Part shown: positions 1-11,023 of the stretch, one piece after another | Numbering within the stretch: the first letter of the stretch is position 1 | How the letters are laid out: each line of letters starts with the position of its first letter | Source of the DNA: CANGYM01 sp044372405 | Lineage (GTDB): Bacteria; Pseudomonadota; Alphaproteobacteria; JAJTHO01; CANGYM01 | Assembly (NCBI GenBank): GCA_044372405.1 | Contig: JBILRW010000002.1 | Location: 38,290-102,289 of the forward strand | Length of the DNA stretch: 64,000 nt | Direction: 5' to 3' | The notes under the pieces: generated by a model | The model's input: only the letters and a program-made list of their open reading frames with translations | Database searches by the model: none | What the model was told of the DNA's origin: nothing | Position numbers and translations under genes: made by a program

Positions 1-702
1 ACGCTGTCCTACAACACCGGCCCCCGAACCTTTGGCCTGCAAAGTTTTTCTGGGGCGCAACCACAACAAAGAATAGTGCAGGAGGGCAGGGCAGGGGAGC
101 CGACAACACTTTCTGCCACATCAGCAGCACCCATGGGTTATGCGCTGGGTCAAATTCTGGATACCTATATTTTGGCCCAAACAGAGGACGGCCTGATTCT
201 GGTGGATCAGCACGCCGCCCATGAACGCTTGGTGTATGAGGCCATGAAGGCCACAACGTTGGTCAACATGGTGCCGCAGCCCTTGCTCGTGCCCATTGTT
301 TTGGAAGCCGATACAGAAACCGTAGCTTTGTTTAGTGCCTGGCGAGAGGCCCTGGCGGAAAAATCATTTGTGATTCGCACGGCCTCAGAAACCACCGTGA
401 TTTTAGAGGCGGTTCACCCCTATCTTTTGTCCTGCGACCTTTCCCAAATGATGCGGGACATGGGGGAGGAACTCAAAGATTCAGGCCACCCTTCGGCCCT
501 TACCGAGGCCCTGCACGAGATCTGCGGCAATATCGCCTGCCGCAGCAGCATTCGGGCGGGACGACGGTTAAAAATTGAGGAGATGAACGCGCTCCTCCGT
601 CAAATGGAGGCCACCCCCCACGCCGGCCAGTGCAACCATGGCCGTCCCACGTATATTCGCCTTCGGCAGGGGGATTTGGCCCGATTGTTTGGGCGTTCTT
701 AA
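1..702 (+). CDS. mutL: DNA mismatch repair protein MutL, C-terminal part (5' end outside window)
   Basis: The frame is open from base 1, so this is the 3' part of a gene that starts upstream; 233 residues are visible. They form the MutL C-terminal dimerisation and endonuclease domain. The nicking motif DQHAAHERLVYE is intact, as are ACRSSIRAGR and the metal-binding CNHGRPT near the end, so this is expected to be a MutL with its own endonuclease, as in bacteria lacking MutH. The first ~35 visible residues look like the variable linker to the missing N-terminal ATPase domain. MutL couples MutS mismatch recognition to strand incision in the cytoplasm. A toxin-antitoxin pair follows 68 bases later with its own promoter. 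Confidence 0.95.
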   Translation, partial: TLSYNTGPRTFGLQSFSGAQPQQRIVQEGRAGEPTTLSATSAAPMGYALGQILDTYILAQTEDGLILVDQHAAHERLVYEAMKATTLVNMVPQPLLVPIVLEADTETVALFSAWREALAEKSFVIRTASETTVILEAVHPYLLSCDLSQMMRDMGEELKDSGHPSALTEALHEICGNIACRSSIRAGRRLKIEEMNALLRQMEATPHAGQCNHGRPTYIRLRQGDLARLFGRS

Positions 703-711
703 TCCAATGTA

Positions 712-740
712 TTGCATTTTTCTATACAATCGTGTATGGT
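712..740 (+). promoter_or_regulatory. Predicted sigma70 promoter with embedded palindrome upstream of the toxin-antitoxin pair
   Basis: A -35 like TTGCAT (712-717) and a -10 like TATGGT (735-740) are separated by 17 bases. Between and overlapping them lies the palindrome ATACA-ATCG-TGTAT (724-737). A palindrome overlapping the core promoter is what autoregulated DUF1778-type antitoxins would bind, since these ribbon-helix-helix proteins recognise short inverted repeats. A second TGTAT lies at 746-750. A ribosome binding site AAGAGG (758-763) stands 7 bases before the antitoxin ATG. Operator function is inferred. Confidence 0.6.
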
Positions 741-770
741 AAAAATGTATAAAAACAAAGAGGTTTACCT

Positions 771-1052
771 ATGGCCCAGCCCCAACCCAAAGAAGCGATT
801 TCCATCAATATTCGGGCCCGGACGCGCCAGCGGGATTTGATCGACCAAGCCGCAGAGCGCGTCGGGCGCAGTCGATCGGACTTTATGTTGGACGCGGCTT
901 GCCGCGAAGCGGAAAATGTTTTGCTCAATCAGGTGTTTTTCACCGTGAACGCCAAAACATATGCCGAAATTGAGGCGCTGCTGGATAATCCCTTGCCGCC
1001 AACGGACAAACTTCGTCGTCTCATGAATACCAGAGCGCCGTGGGAAGTCTGA
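771..1052 (+). CDS. DUF1778 (TacA-type) antitoxin
   Basis: This is a 93-residue ribbon-helix-helix antitoxin of the DUF1778/TacA family. The N-terminal part carries the typical pattern SINIRARTRQRDLIDQAAE followed by GRSRSDFMLDAA, which forms the DNA-binding dimer. The C-terminal half (after about residue 60) would be the flexible arm that wraps the toxin. Its stop codon overlaps the next gene's ATG by one base (TGATG), the usual layout for a translationally coupled TacA-TacT pair. A palindrome over the upstream promoter supports autorepression. The pair sits between mutL and dnaG, an accessory insertion in a housekeeping neighbourhood. Confidence 0.85.
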   Translation: MAQPQPKEAISINIRARTRQRDLIDQAAERVGRSRSDFMLDAACREAENVLLNQVFFTVNAKTYAEIEALLDNPLPPTDKLRRLMNTRAPWEV

Positions 1053-1582
1053 TGATACAGACCTTAACGGCGCCCGTGCCCCTGACCACGGATCACCACC
1101 TGAATGACTTCACCTGTGGAGAAAGGGTTTTGGATGACTGGCTGAAGGCTCGCGCCCTGCATAATCATAGAGAAGGGATTTCCCGTTGTTTTGTCCTATG
1201 TGCGGACAATAAAGTTGTGGGGTATTACTGCCTGTCCGCTGGCGGCATTCACCGAGAAGCGGCCCCCGGCGTATTACGAAGAAATATGCCGGATCCTTTA
1301 CCCATCATCGTCCTGGGGCGTCTTGCCATGGATCAGGGCTATCACAACCAGGGATTGGGTAAAGCCTTGCTGCGTGATGCCATAGCGCGGGTGATAGAAG
1401 CGTCACAGTATATTGGCCTTGTGGCCATTCTTGTGCATACTCTCTCGATATCCGCCAAGCGCTTTTATCTGTCATGCGGATTTGTTGAATCCCCCCTGCA
1501 ACCCATGACATTGATGATGACCGTGAAAACCATCAGGATGCTCCTTGGTGAAGCCAAAACGGCCACGCCTTCTATTTCTTAA
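1052..1582 (+). CDS. GNAT-family toxin (TacT-type acetyltransferase)
   Basis: This is a 176-residue GNAT acetyltransferase. The acetyl-CoA binding region GRLAMDQGYHNQGLGKALL contains the Q/RxxGxG/A loop. The late motif AKRFYLSCGF provides the tyrosine expected at the active site. TacT-type toxins acetylate the amino group of charged aminoacyl-tRNAs and so halt translation; the partner antitoxin is encoded immediately upstream. The start was placed at the ATG at 1052, which overlaps the antitoxin stop, although an in-frame GTG exists 12 bases earlier. The catalytic residues look intact, so the toxin is probably functional. The exact tRNA target cannot be read from sequence. Confidence 0.85.
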   Translation: MIQTLTAPVPLTTDHHLNDFTCGERVLDDWLKARALHNHREGISRCFVLCADNKVVGYYCLSAGGIHREAAPGVLRRNMPDPLPIIVLGRLAMDQGYHNQGLGKALLRDAIARVIEASQYIGLVAILVHTLSISAKRFYLSCGFVESPLQPMTLMMTVKTIRMLLGEAKTATPSIS

Positions 1583-1604
1583 TCTCTTCCCCTATACTGT
1601 TATT

Positions 1605-3329
1605 ATGAACACCATCCCCGATGATTTTTTGGACCGTTTGCGCGAATCCGTGCGTATTGAGGATGTTGTGCGCGCCCGCATCCCCCTAAAAAAAGCCGGC
1701 AGCGAATACAAAGGGCTTTGTCCGTTTCACTCAGAAAAAACGCCCTCGTTTCACGTCATTCCCGATAAACAGTTCTTTCATTGCTTTGGGTGCGGGGCCA
1801 GTGGCGATGTGGTAAAATTTGTGAAGGATTTTGATAAGGGGGGATTTTTAGCGGCGGTGAAAACCCTGGCCGATCTGGCGGGCCTGCCCATGCCCAAGGC
1901 CGAAACCTATACCCCCCCCGCCGAAGAGATTCGTTATTTTACGGTTTATGAGCAAGCCGCTGCGTTTTACGGGCATACCCTGGCCAGCGATGCCCCTGCG
2001 CAGCAGTATTTAACGCAGCGGGGCATTGCTGCCAGCAGTGTCAAACAGTTTGGGCTGGGTCTGGCCCCGGATGCCTGGGACAGCCTCAGCCGGTTTTTAA
2101 TGACGCGGGATCATCCGGCGGATTTTTTGGTTTCTGCCGGGCTTTCCGTTCAAAAAGACCCCAAACGTCCCCCCTTTGACCGCTTCCGCCGGCGGTTGAT
2201 GTTTCCCATACAAAATCGCCAGGGCAAAGTCGTGGCCTTTGGCGGGCGGATTTTACCGGGTCATGCCACCACGGAACATGACGATGCCCCCAAATACCTC
2301 AATTCCCCGGAAACAGAACGGTTTCAGAAAAGCCAGATGCTTTATGGCCTGCCCCAGGCGCTGCCCACCTTAAGAAAAACCAACCGCGCAACGGTGGTGG
2401 AGGGCTATACCGATGTGATTTTGCTGCACCAGTACGGCTATACCGATGCCGTGGCGCCGCTGGGAACGGCGTTTACGGAAACACAGATGTCTTTGTTGTG
2501 GAAGATCGTGGATCAAATCGTGGTGTGTTTTGATGGGGATGCGGCGGGGATGCGGGCTGCGGCCAGGTGCATTGACCGCGTGTTGCCCGATTTGCGCGCT
2601 GAAAAATCCTTGGTCATCATGATGATGGATCCGGGGGAGGACCCCGCCAGCCTGATGGCCTTGGGCCGTCAAGCCCGGTGGGATCAGATGCGGGCCGCCC
2701 CTGTTTCCATCCTGGATTTTTGGATGCTTATCCACCGGCAAACCCTGGCGGGATCGGGCCATGAACGGGCGGCTTTGATGAAAACACTCCTAAAAGACTG
2801 TGATGCCATCCGGGATTCGGATTTAAGGGCGTTTTATAAACAAGATCTCAAAGATCGCTTTTATCAAGCCCGAGCGCCCCGTTTTGAGAAGGGAAAAAAG
2901 CAGGGGTCTATAGGGGTGGGCCTGGGCCTGCCTCTGCCGTCCCCGAAAATCAATTTGGACCGTGTGTGTTGCGCGTTGTTGGCGGATCTGGCCCATCATC
3001 CGGAGTGGTTAGAGGACGGGGCGGAGCTTTTGGGCCATTTGACCTTTCCCAGCCCCCATATTGATGAGATTCGGGCCCGTGTGGTGGCGCTGGCTGTTAA
3101 GGGCCTTGACAAAACAGAAGGGGATCCCTATATCAGTCAATCCCAGTGGATTCATCAGACGCTGAAAGAGCTGGACCTTTGGCAATCGGACCCCATTATG
3201 CCCCAGTTGTTTTTAAAAGCCACCCATGATGATTATGACCAATGGAATGCAAGTTGTCTTAAGCTACAGCGGAGCCTTGAAAAAGGCAATGCCAGGCAAA
3301 AAATAAAAAAGATGATGGCGCTGTCGTGA
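1605..3329 (+). CDS. dnaG: DNA primase DnaG
   Basis: DnaG makes RNA primers for Okazaki fragments at the fork. The 574-residue product begins with the CHC2 zinc finger (C39, H42, C60, C63 in CPFHSEKTPSFH and CFGCGASGD). The TOPRIM catalytic domain follows, with the acidic residue E266 in VVEGYTDV and the DxD pair D310/D312 in DGDAAG. The C-terminal part, which would bind the replicative helicase, is poorly conserved. I chose the ATG at 1605 because it gives the canonical IPDDFLDRLRESV start; the frame stays open upstream to a non-ATG codon. dnaG followed by rpoD is a classic macromolecular-synthesis arrangement. Confidence 0.97.
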   Translation: MNTIPDDFLDRLRESVRIEDVVRARIPLKKAGSEYKGLCPFHSEKTPSFHVIPDKQFFHCFGCGASGDVVKFVKDFDKGGFLAAVKTLADLAGLPMPKAETYTPPAEEIRYFTVYEQAAAFYGHTLASDAPAQQYLTQRGIAASSVKQFGLGLAPDAWDSLSRFLMTRDHPADFLVSAGLSVQKDPKRPPFDRFRRRLMFPIQNRQGKVVAFGGRILPGHATTEHDDAPKYLNSPETERFQKSQMLYGLPQALPTLRKTNRATVVEGYTDVILLHQYGYTDAVAPLGTAFTETQMSLLWKIVDQIVVCFDGDAAGMRAAARCIDRVLPDLRAEKSLVIMMMDPGEDPASLMALGRQARWDQMRAAPVSILDFWMLIHRQTLAGSGHERAALMKTLLKDCDAIRDSDLRAFYKQDLKDRFYQARAPRFEKGKKQGSIGVGLGLPLPSPKINLDRVCCALLADLAHHPEWLEDGAELLGHLTFPSPHIDEIRARVVALAVKGLDKTEGDPYISQSQWIHQTLKELDLWQSDPIMPQLFLKATHDDYDQWNASCLKLQRSLEKGNARQKIKKMMALS

Positions 3330-3393
3330 CACACTTTATTAATCTTTTTCTGAACTAATCGCAATAAACACCTAAGCCGGAGCGGTTTCCCCC

Positions 3394-5505
<2,112 letters not shown>

Positions 5506-5542
5506 TTGCCCCGATCCGAATCTGTCTCTATAGTGGGCCGTT

Positions 5543-6901
5543 ATGGCCAAACCCAAAACCCATTATCAATGCCAGGCGTGCGGCGCGGCGTATCCCCGGT
5601 GGCAGGGCCAGTGCGAGGCGTGTGGGGCGTGGAATACCTTAACTGAAGAATCCCCCGCGGTGGCCGTATCGCCGGCGGGGAAAATCAGCCAGAAATCCGG
5701 CCTTGTTTTGTCCCCCCTTCGGGAACAAGAAGCCGTTTTTACCCAGCGGACCTTAACCGGCATTGGGGAATTGGACCGGGTGTTGGGCGGGGGTCTGACC
5801 GTTGGTTCTGTAGTCTTGATGGGGGGAGAGCCCGGTATCGGCAAATCCACGTTGTTATTACAAGCCATGATCAACCTGTCGGCGCAGCACGAGGTGGCGT
5901 ATTTCACGGGGGAAGAGTCCCTGGATCAAATTGCCCAGCGGGCCGCCCGTCTGAATGTCCCCCATCATCAGGTTATGGCGGCCCATACGGTGCAACTGAA
6001 TGATGTTCTCGCGTTGCTGGACACCCCCAGGGCCCCGAAAATCGTGGTCATTGATTCCATCCAAACCCTGCATGCGGAGCAAATCGAATCCGCCCCAGGA
6101 ACGGTAAGTCAAATTCGCTATTGCACCCATATGCTGGCCAATCTGGCCAAAAAGCGGGGCATTACCTTTTTTATCGTGGGACACATTACCAAAGAAGGCA
6201 CCCTGGCCGGCCCCAAAGTCCTGGAACACCTGGTGGATACGGTCCTGACGTTTGAGGGGGACCGCCGCCATCACGTCCGCCTGCTGCGGGCCAGCAAAAA
6301 CCGCTACGGCGCCACGGATGAAATTGGGGTCTTTACCATGACCTCCGCAGGATTGTCGGAGGTCACCAATCCGTCGTCTCTGTTTTTATCCACAGATCAG
6401 CCCCCCTGTCCGGGCCAGGTGGTTACGGCGATTATGGAGGGGGCCCGCCCTTTGCTGGTGGATATTGAGGTCCTGGTATGCCCCACCCCCCTGGCCATTC
6501 CCCGGCGCACCGTGGTGGGATGGGATGTGAACCGCCTGCATATGCTGGTGGCGGTTTTGGAAAAACGCCTGAAATGCCAGTTGTCTAACAAAGACATCTT
6601 TATGAACGTGGCGGGGGGATTGAAAATTCAGGAACCGGCGGCGGATTTTGCGGTGTGTGTGGCACTGTTATCTTCCCTGCGCGATACCCTGGTGCCCAAG
6701 GGAACCGTGGTTTTTGGGGAAGTGAGCCTGAGCGGGACCCTGCGCCCCATTCCCCACGCCTATACCCGCATGCGAGAGGCCACGCGGTTGGGCTTCACCC
6801 GCATCCTGGCCCCAAAACAAGAGGTTGAGGCCATCGACGGCGCAACCTATCTGCCCTGTGCCCATTTGGGGGAGGTGATGGGGGTGACAGGTGACAGGTG
6901 A
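5543..6901 (+). CDS. radA: DNA repair protein RadA
   Basis: RadA is a RecA-like branch-migration ATPase acting in homologous recombination. The 452-residue product shows the N-terminal zinc finger with two CxxC pairs (CQACGAAY and CEACGAWN). The Walker A GGEPGIGKST has its lysine at residue 101, the RadA-specific KNRYG motif follows, and a C-terminal Lon-like domain includes the ADFAVCVALLSS region. The last residues are encoded by a short GTGACAG direct repeat that runs into the stop. The end faces the tolR stop on the other strand with only 8 bases between, and no terminator is visible. Confidence 0.96.
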   Translation: MAKPKTHYQCQACGAAYPRWQGQCEACGAWNTLTEESPAVAVSPAGKISQKSGLVLSPLREQEAVFTQRTLTGIGELDRVLGGGLTVGSVVLMGGEPGIGKSTLLLQAMINLSAQHEVAYFTGEESLDQIAQRAARLNVPHHQVMAAHTVQLNDVLALLDTPRAPKIVVIDSIQTLHAEQIESAPGTVSQIRYCTHMLANLAKKRGITFFIVGHITKEGTLAGPKVLEHLVDTVLTFEGDRRHHVRLLRASKNRYGATDEIGVFTMTSAGLSEVTNPSSLFLSTDQPPCPGQVVTAIMEGARPLLVDIEVLVCPTPLAIPRRTVVGWDVNRLHMLVAVLEKRLKCQLSNKDIFMNVAGGLKIQEPAADFAVCVALLSSLRDTLVPKGTVVFGEVSLSGTLRPIPHAYTRMREATRLGFTRILAPKQEVEAIDGATYLPCAHLGEVMGVTGDR

Positions 6902-6909
6902 GATAAAAG

Positions 6910-7314
6910 TTAAGACGGCTGCTCAACAATCAGCATAACCTTTTTATATCCGGCGGCCTTAATATCCCCCATCAGGACCATGACGTCGCCGTAGGGGATG
7001 GTTTTGTCGGCGCGAATATAAACTTCTTCACTAGAGGCCTTCACAATGGCGGAGAGACGGGCGATGAGTTCATCTCGCGGGGCCTCCATTTTTTGCAGAA
7101 AAATGGTGCCGTCTTTATTCAGGGTGATGACCACGGGCTCTTTGTCCATGTTCAGGTTATCCGCCTGGGTTTGGGGCAAATCCACAGGAACACCGGATAC
7201 CAGCATGGGCGCCGCCACCATAAAAATAATCAACAAAACCAACATCACATCCACCAAGGGCGTGACGTTCATTTCTGAAATGGGATCATTTTCCGTAAAT
7301 TTATGGCCAGCCAT
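6910..7314 (-). CDS. tolR: TolR/ExbD-type biopolymer transport protein
   Basis: This is a 134-residue inner-membrane protein with one transmembrane helix (about residues 20-40) and a periplasmic domain. The helix contains the functionally critical aspartate D22 in NVTPLVDVMLVL. With TolQ it forms the proton-driven motor that energises TolA and outer-membrane constriction during division. It lies 3 bases after tolQ in the order ybgC-tolQ-tolR, which points to Tol rather than ExbBD. The usual followers tolA, tolB and pal are absent here, because the next gene is the convergent radA, so they must lie elsewhere. Confidence 0.9.
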   Translation of the reverse strand: MAGHKFTENDPISEMNVTPLVDVMLVLLIIFMVAAPMLVSGVPVDLPQTQADNLNMDKEPVVITLNKDGTIFLQKMEAPRDELIARLSAIVKASSEEVYIRADKTIPYGDVMVLMGDIKAAGYKKVMLIVEQPS

Positions 7315-7317
7315 GAT

Positions 7318-8016
7318 TTAGTGACCTCCGCGCTCGATATTCAGAAGAATATCTTCCATAAACAACTCAATGCGTCTGGCATAACGGTTAATGTCTGTTG
7401 AAAATTTGTTATAGCCAAAGGATGCTGGAATGGCGGCAAACAGTCCCAGGGCCGTAACAAACAGGGCCTCAGCAATCCCCGGTGCCACAACGGCCAAGGA
7501 TGTGTTTTGCGTGACCGCAATGGCGCTGAAACTGTTCATAATCCCCCAAACGGTTCCCAAAAGGCCGATGAAGGGTGCGGTTGATCCCACGGAGGCCAAA
7601 AACACCAGATGCTTCCGGTAAACCTCCATATCCCGCCCCATAACACCGGACATGGCGCGATCCACGCGGGAAAGGAGAGAGGCCGTTTCGGCCTGGGTCC
7701 ATTGTTCCGGCAATTCATGCTGGGCTGTTAAAAAAACACGGCCCGCACTGTGCTCCACAGCATTGGTGCCGGGGGGAACGGCATGTTTGATGTCTTTTTG
7801 GGCCCAAATATAATCTTCGAATTGTTTTGATTCTTTAATAACGCGGCGCAGCGTCCACCATTTATGAATCATAATGGACCATGAAAAAATCGACATAGCC
7901 AGCAGCAACAGCACGATGACCCAGATCACAACATCGGCATTATCCAAAAAGTGCAAAAGAGAGCCACTCTGCGCCGTTGAGGCAGCCTGTTCCGTGGTAA
8001 CAGCAACGTTTTCCAT
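7318..8016 (-). CDS. tolQ: TolQ/ExbB-type proton channel protein
   Basis: The 232-residue product is a TolQ/MotA/ExbB family inner-membrane protein. A first transmembrane helix lies at about residues 28-48. A cytoplasmic domain follows, with two further helices near residues 140-160 and 175-200, around GSTAPFIGLLGTVWGIMNSF and the late ALFVTALGLFAAIPA segment. It forms the pentameric channel around a TolR dimer. The upstream ybgC is 8 bases away and the downstream tolR 3 bases away, the conserved head of the tol-pal operon. Confidence 0.92.
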   Translation of the reverse strand: MENVAVTTEQAASTAQSGSLLHFLDNADVVIWVIVLLLLAMSIFSWSIMIHKWWTLRRVIKESKQFEDYIWAQKDIKHAVPPGTNAVEHSAGRVFLTAQHELPEQWTQAETASLLSRVDRAMSGVMGRDMEVYRKHLVFLASVGSTAPFIGLLGTVWGIMNSFSAIAVTQNTSLAVVAPGIAEALFVTALGLFAAIPASFGYNKFSTDINRYARRIELFMEDILLNIERGGH

Positions 8017-8024
8017 AAACTTGG

Positions 8025-8432
8025 TTATCCTGAAGTTTTGAGTAAAGACGCAAAGGACCCATACAGGGGTGCATCCATAGCTTTAGGTTTACCGTCTTTT
8101 GATAAACACGCAAGGTGTATCCTGACGGAAACCAAAAGATTTTCATCACGCAGAATATCCTGCTCTAAATGCACCCGCACACGGCTGAGGTGAAGGAGGT
8201 TTGTTTGAATACTCAAAGAATCCCCCAAAACGGCGGGGCGATGATATTTCACCGTCATATCCGTCACGGCAAAAACAAAGCCCTTGGTCCATAAAGCCTG
8301 GTTGGATAGGCCCAAAGACACCAAAAAATCAGCCCGGGCGCGCTCCGCCAATTCCAGATATTTTGTGTGATACACAACGCCGCCCGCATCGGTATCGCAA
8401 AAGGCAATGACGGGGCAGGCATACATCACCAT
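8025..8432 (-). CDS. ybgC: YbgC-type acyl-CoA thioesterase (Tol-Pal associated)
   Basis: This is a 135-residue hotdog-fold thioesterase. The active-site segment FCDTDAGGVVYHTKYLELAE carries the catalytic aspartate followed by VYH, as in YbgC/4-hydroxybenzoyl-CoA thioesterases. YbgC hydrolyses short acyl-CoAs and is linked to phospholipid metabolism at the envelope. It is the first gene of the ybgC-tolQ-tolR set, and its start overlaps the end of pyrD by 7 bases, so it is probably transcribed from the lysS-pyrD promoter. A second in-frame ATG two codons downstream is an alternative start. Confidence 0.9.
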   Translation of the reverse strand: MVMYACPVIAFCDTDAGGVVYHTKYLELAERARADFLVSLGLSNQALWTKGFVFAVTDMTVKYHRPAVLGDSLSIQTNLLHLSRVRVHLEQDILRDENLLVSVRIHLACLSKDGKPKAMDAPLYGSFASLLKTSG

Positions 8433-9412
8433 GACCGCATGATTCCAAATCCGTTCAGGGCAAAAGTGGTGTAGGCCTGCACCAGGGAAGCCCCAGCCTC
8501 CACTTTTGTTTGTACATCCTCAGCAGCGCTTACCCCGCCCACACCGATGAGGGGGAGGGTGATTCCGCGGTCCCTTAGATTTTGCTGGGCTTGCCGTAAC
8601 ATTTCCGTTGAGGGAGTCCGCAAGGGCTTCCCACTTAATCCCCCTGTTTCCTGGGCATTTGAATTTTTTAATGTTGCTGGTCTGGCCAAGGTTGTATTGC
8701 TGATAATCAGGCCATCAATACCCGTGGCAATCACCTGATCCAAAATATCATTCAACGCCAAAGCATCCAAATCCGGCGCAATTTTTAGAAGTAGGGGCGG
8801 GGCAGGGGACAAGCCCGCCAAAGTTTCCCGGCATTCTGAGAGTAAGCGGCGCAGCGGCTCTGCCCGCTGTAAATCCCGCAGATTGGGGGTGTTGGGGCTG
8901 GAGATATTAATCACTAAATAATCCGCCACCGTGTGAAAGCGTTTCAATCCCAAACGATAATCAGCCGCGGCATCCTCTGTATCTTTATTTTTGCCGATAT
9001 TGACACCCAGGATCACGGAACGGCGGACCTCTGGCGAGATTAGGGAAAGATTTTTGTAAACGGCTTCCGCGCCCGCACTGTTAAAGCCATAACGATTGAT
9101 AATGGCCCCATCCTCCGGCAGGCGAAACACCCGGGGGCGGGCATTGCCGGGCTGGGGGCGGGGGGTCACAGTGCCCACCTCAACATGGCCAAAGCCCAAA
9201 CGGGCCAGGCCCGCCACGGCTTCCCCATTTTTATCAAACCCCGCTGCCATGCCGATGCGATTTTTAAAGGTCAGGCCCCACAGGGTTATGGGATCTTTCT
9301 TCAGGGCTTGCTCAGGCACCAAGGATGGACACGACAACCAAGATATAGCAGCGCGATGGGCGGCCTCTGGCGGTATTAAGTGACGTGCAGTCGTCCATAG
9401 GGCCGAATTCAC
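8426..9412 (-). CDS. pyrD: Dihydroorotate dehydrogenase (quinone), class 2
   Basis: PyrD oxidises dihydroorotate to orotate in pyrimidine synthesis, passing electrons through FMN to the quinone pool. The 328-residue length and the N-terminal segment before the barrel fit the membrane-associated class 2 enzymes. Signature stretches are TFKNRIGMAAGFDKNGEA, the VINISSPNTPNLRDLQ substrate loop and LPLIGVGGVSAAEDV for FMN phosphate binding. Translation starts at a GTG overlapping the lysS stop codon by 4 bases (GTGA), so the two are probably translationally coupled. Confidence 0.95.
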   Translation of the reverse strand: MNSALWTTARHLIPPEAAHRAAISWLSCPSLVPEQALKKDPITLWGLTFKNRIGMAAGFDKNGEAVAGLARLGFGHVEVGTVTPRPQPGNARPRVFRLPEDGAIINRYGFNSAGAEAVYKNLSLISPEVRRSVILGVNIGKNKDTEDAAADYRLGLKRFHTVADYLVINISSPNTPNLRDLQRAEPLRRLLSECRETLAGLSPAPPLLLKIAPDLDALALNDILDQVIATGIDGLIISNTTLARPATLKNSNAQETGGLSGKPLRTPSTEMLRQAQQNLRDRGITLPLIGVGGVSAAEDVQTKVEAGASLVQAYTTFALNGFGIMRSW

Positions 9413-10974
9413 TTTGGCCCCACTTTTTGTGCAATCAGATCACAGGTGGCCTGAACCCCGAACAGCTCAATAAACGATCCGAAACGGGGGCCTTGTTCCT
9501 GGCCCAGTAAAACTTCATAAATGGCCTTAAACCAATCCCGCATGGGGTCGTATCCAAAATCACGCCCCACGGCGTACACCAAACTTTGAAAGTTTTCCGC
9601 ATCGGAAGTTTCAGGGGCCAAAAGCAGATCATTTCGAAGTCGTAACAATGCATTTTTCTCCGTTTCCGTAGGGCTGCGGTATGTCTTGTAGGGCTTAACA
9701 AAGTCCTGGTAATACCGGACAGCGTAGCCCAGCAAATGATCCAAAAACGGCGCATTTTCAGGGCTTAATTCGGGATCGTAACGTTTGACAAAGCCCCAGA
9801 GAACACCCGTGTCCTCCGCATGAGCCGCCGCCGCCAGATTTTGTAGCAGGGAAAATTTCAGGGGACTTTCAGGGGCAGGGGGCTTACCGTTATGAATGAA
9901 CCACACGGGGTTATCGTGTTGTTTCAGGGGATCCTCCCGCGTAAAACTTTCCAGATGATCCAGGTACATATCCGTGGCTTTGGGGATCACATCAAAAAAC
10001 AAACGCTTCTGCCGCTGGGGGGCGTGGAACATATAAAAACTCAAACTTTCCGTGGGACCGTATGTTAGCCAGTCCTCCATGGACAGCCCGTTGCCCTTGG
10101 ATTTTGAGATTTTATCGCCGTCTTCCCCCAAAAACAGCTCATATGTCATGGTCTCTGGCGGCGTTTCGCCCACAATACGACAGATTTTGCTGGAAAGTTT
10201 AACAGAATCAATCATATCCTTCCCACTCATTTCATAATCCACCTGAAAGGCCGCCCAGCGTCCGCCCCAATCGGCTTTCCATTGTAATTTACAGGCACCA
10301 TTTAAAATGCTGGTGGTCACGGTTTGCCCCGTTTCGGGGTGTTGATAGGTGATGGTGCTGGCGGTTAGGTCGCGATCGATGACTTTCGCCTGCAAAACTT
10401 GACCCGTTTTTGGGCACAGCGGCAAAAAGGGACTATAGGTTTCCCGGCGATCCGGCCCCAGCGTGGGCAAAATTATATTAATAATCGTATCATAATGCTG
10501 CAAAACGCGTTGCAAAATATCATTATAACGTCCTGCTTGGTATTCTGCCGTGGCACTAATAAACGTATAGTCAAACCCAAAACGGTCCAAAAATTCCCTG
10601 AGTTTGGCGTTATTATGGGCCCCGAAACTGTCATGGGTGCCAAAGGGATCGGGAACCGACGTCAAAGGTTGTCCCAAATACTGGGCCAGCATGTCCTGGT
10701 TTGGGACATTGGTGGGCACCTTCCGCAGGCCGTCCATATCATCGGAAACGACAAACAATTTTGTGGGAATATCGCTGATGGCCTGAAACGCCTGGCGGAC
10801 CATGGTGGTGCGGAGAACCTCCCCAAATGTGCCAATATGGGGTAGTCCCGAGGGGCCATAGCCTGTTTCAAACAACACATACCCCTTGGCTGGGGGAGCC
10901 TTCGCATAACGCGCCACCAGTTTTTGGGCTTCTTTAAAGGGCCACGAGGTCGCAAGGGATAAATCTATCGTCAT
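9409..10974 (-). CDS. lysS: Lysyl-tRNA synthetase, class I
   Basis: This is a class I (Rossmann-fold) LysRS, the type found in many alphaproteobacteria and archaea rather than the class II enzyme of most bacteria. The HIGH-type motif HIGTFGEV lies near residue 32 and the KMSKS-type motif KISKSKGNG follows in the second half. The open frame extends 43 codons further upstream, but that extension is made of a hairpin repeat (11024-11106) and is not expected to be coding. I placed the start at the ATG at 10974; ATGs at 10983 and 11001 are alternatives. No clear ribosome binding site helps to decide. It is the first gene of lysS-pyrD-ybgC-tolQR. Confidence 0.93.
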   Translation of the reverse strand: MTIDLSLATSWPFKEAQKLVARYAKAPPAKGYVLFETGYGPSGLPHIGTFGEVLRTTMVRQAFQAISDIPTKLFVVSDDMDGLRKVPTNVPNQDMLAQYLGQPLTSVPDPFGTHDSFGAHNNAKLREFLDRFGFDYTFISATAEYQAGRYNDILQRVLQHYDTIINIILPTLGPDRRETYSPFLPLCPKTGQVLQAKVIDRDLTASTITYQHPETGQTVTTSILNGACKLQWKADWGGRWAAFQVDYEMSGKDMIDSVKLSSKICRIVGETPPETMTYELFLGEDGDKISKSKGNGLSMEDWLTYGPTESLSFYMFHAPQRQKRLFFDVIPKATDMYLDHLESFTREDPLKQHDNPVWFIHNGKPPAPESPLKFSLLQNLAAAAHAEDTGVLWGFVKRYDPELSPENAPFLDHLLGYAVRYYQDFVKPYKTYRSPTETEKNALLRLRNDLLLAPETSDAENFQSLVYAVGRDFGYDPMRDWFKAIYEVLLGQEQGPRFGSFIELFGVQATCDLIAQKVGPK

Positions 10975-11023
10975 AAAATCCATGAGTTTCTTTGGTTTCA
11001 TAGAGGACTTAAAGTATAACCAT

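Noticed and set aside
6910..8016. TolQ/TolR as ExbB/ExbD of iron transport
   Set aside because: ybgC immediately upstream indicates the Tol-Pal system, although tolA, tolB and pal are not adjacent.
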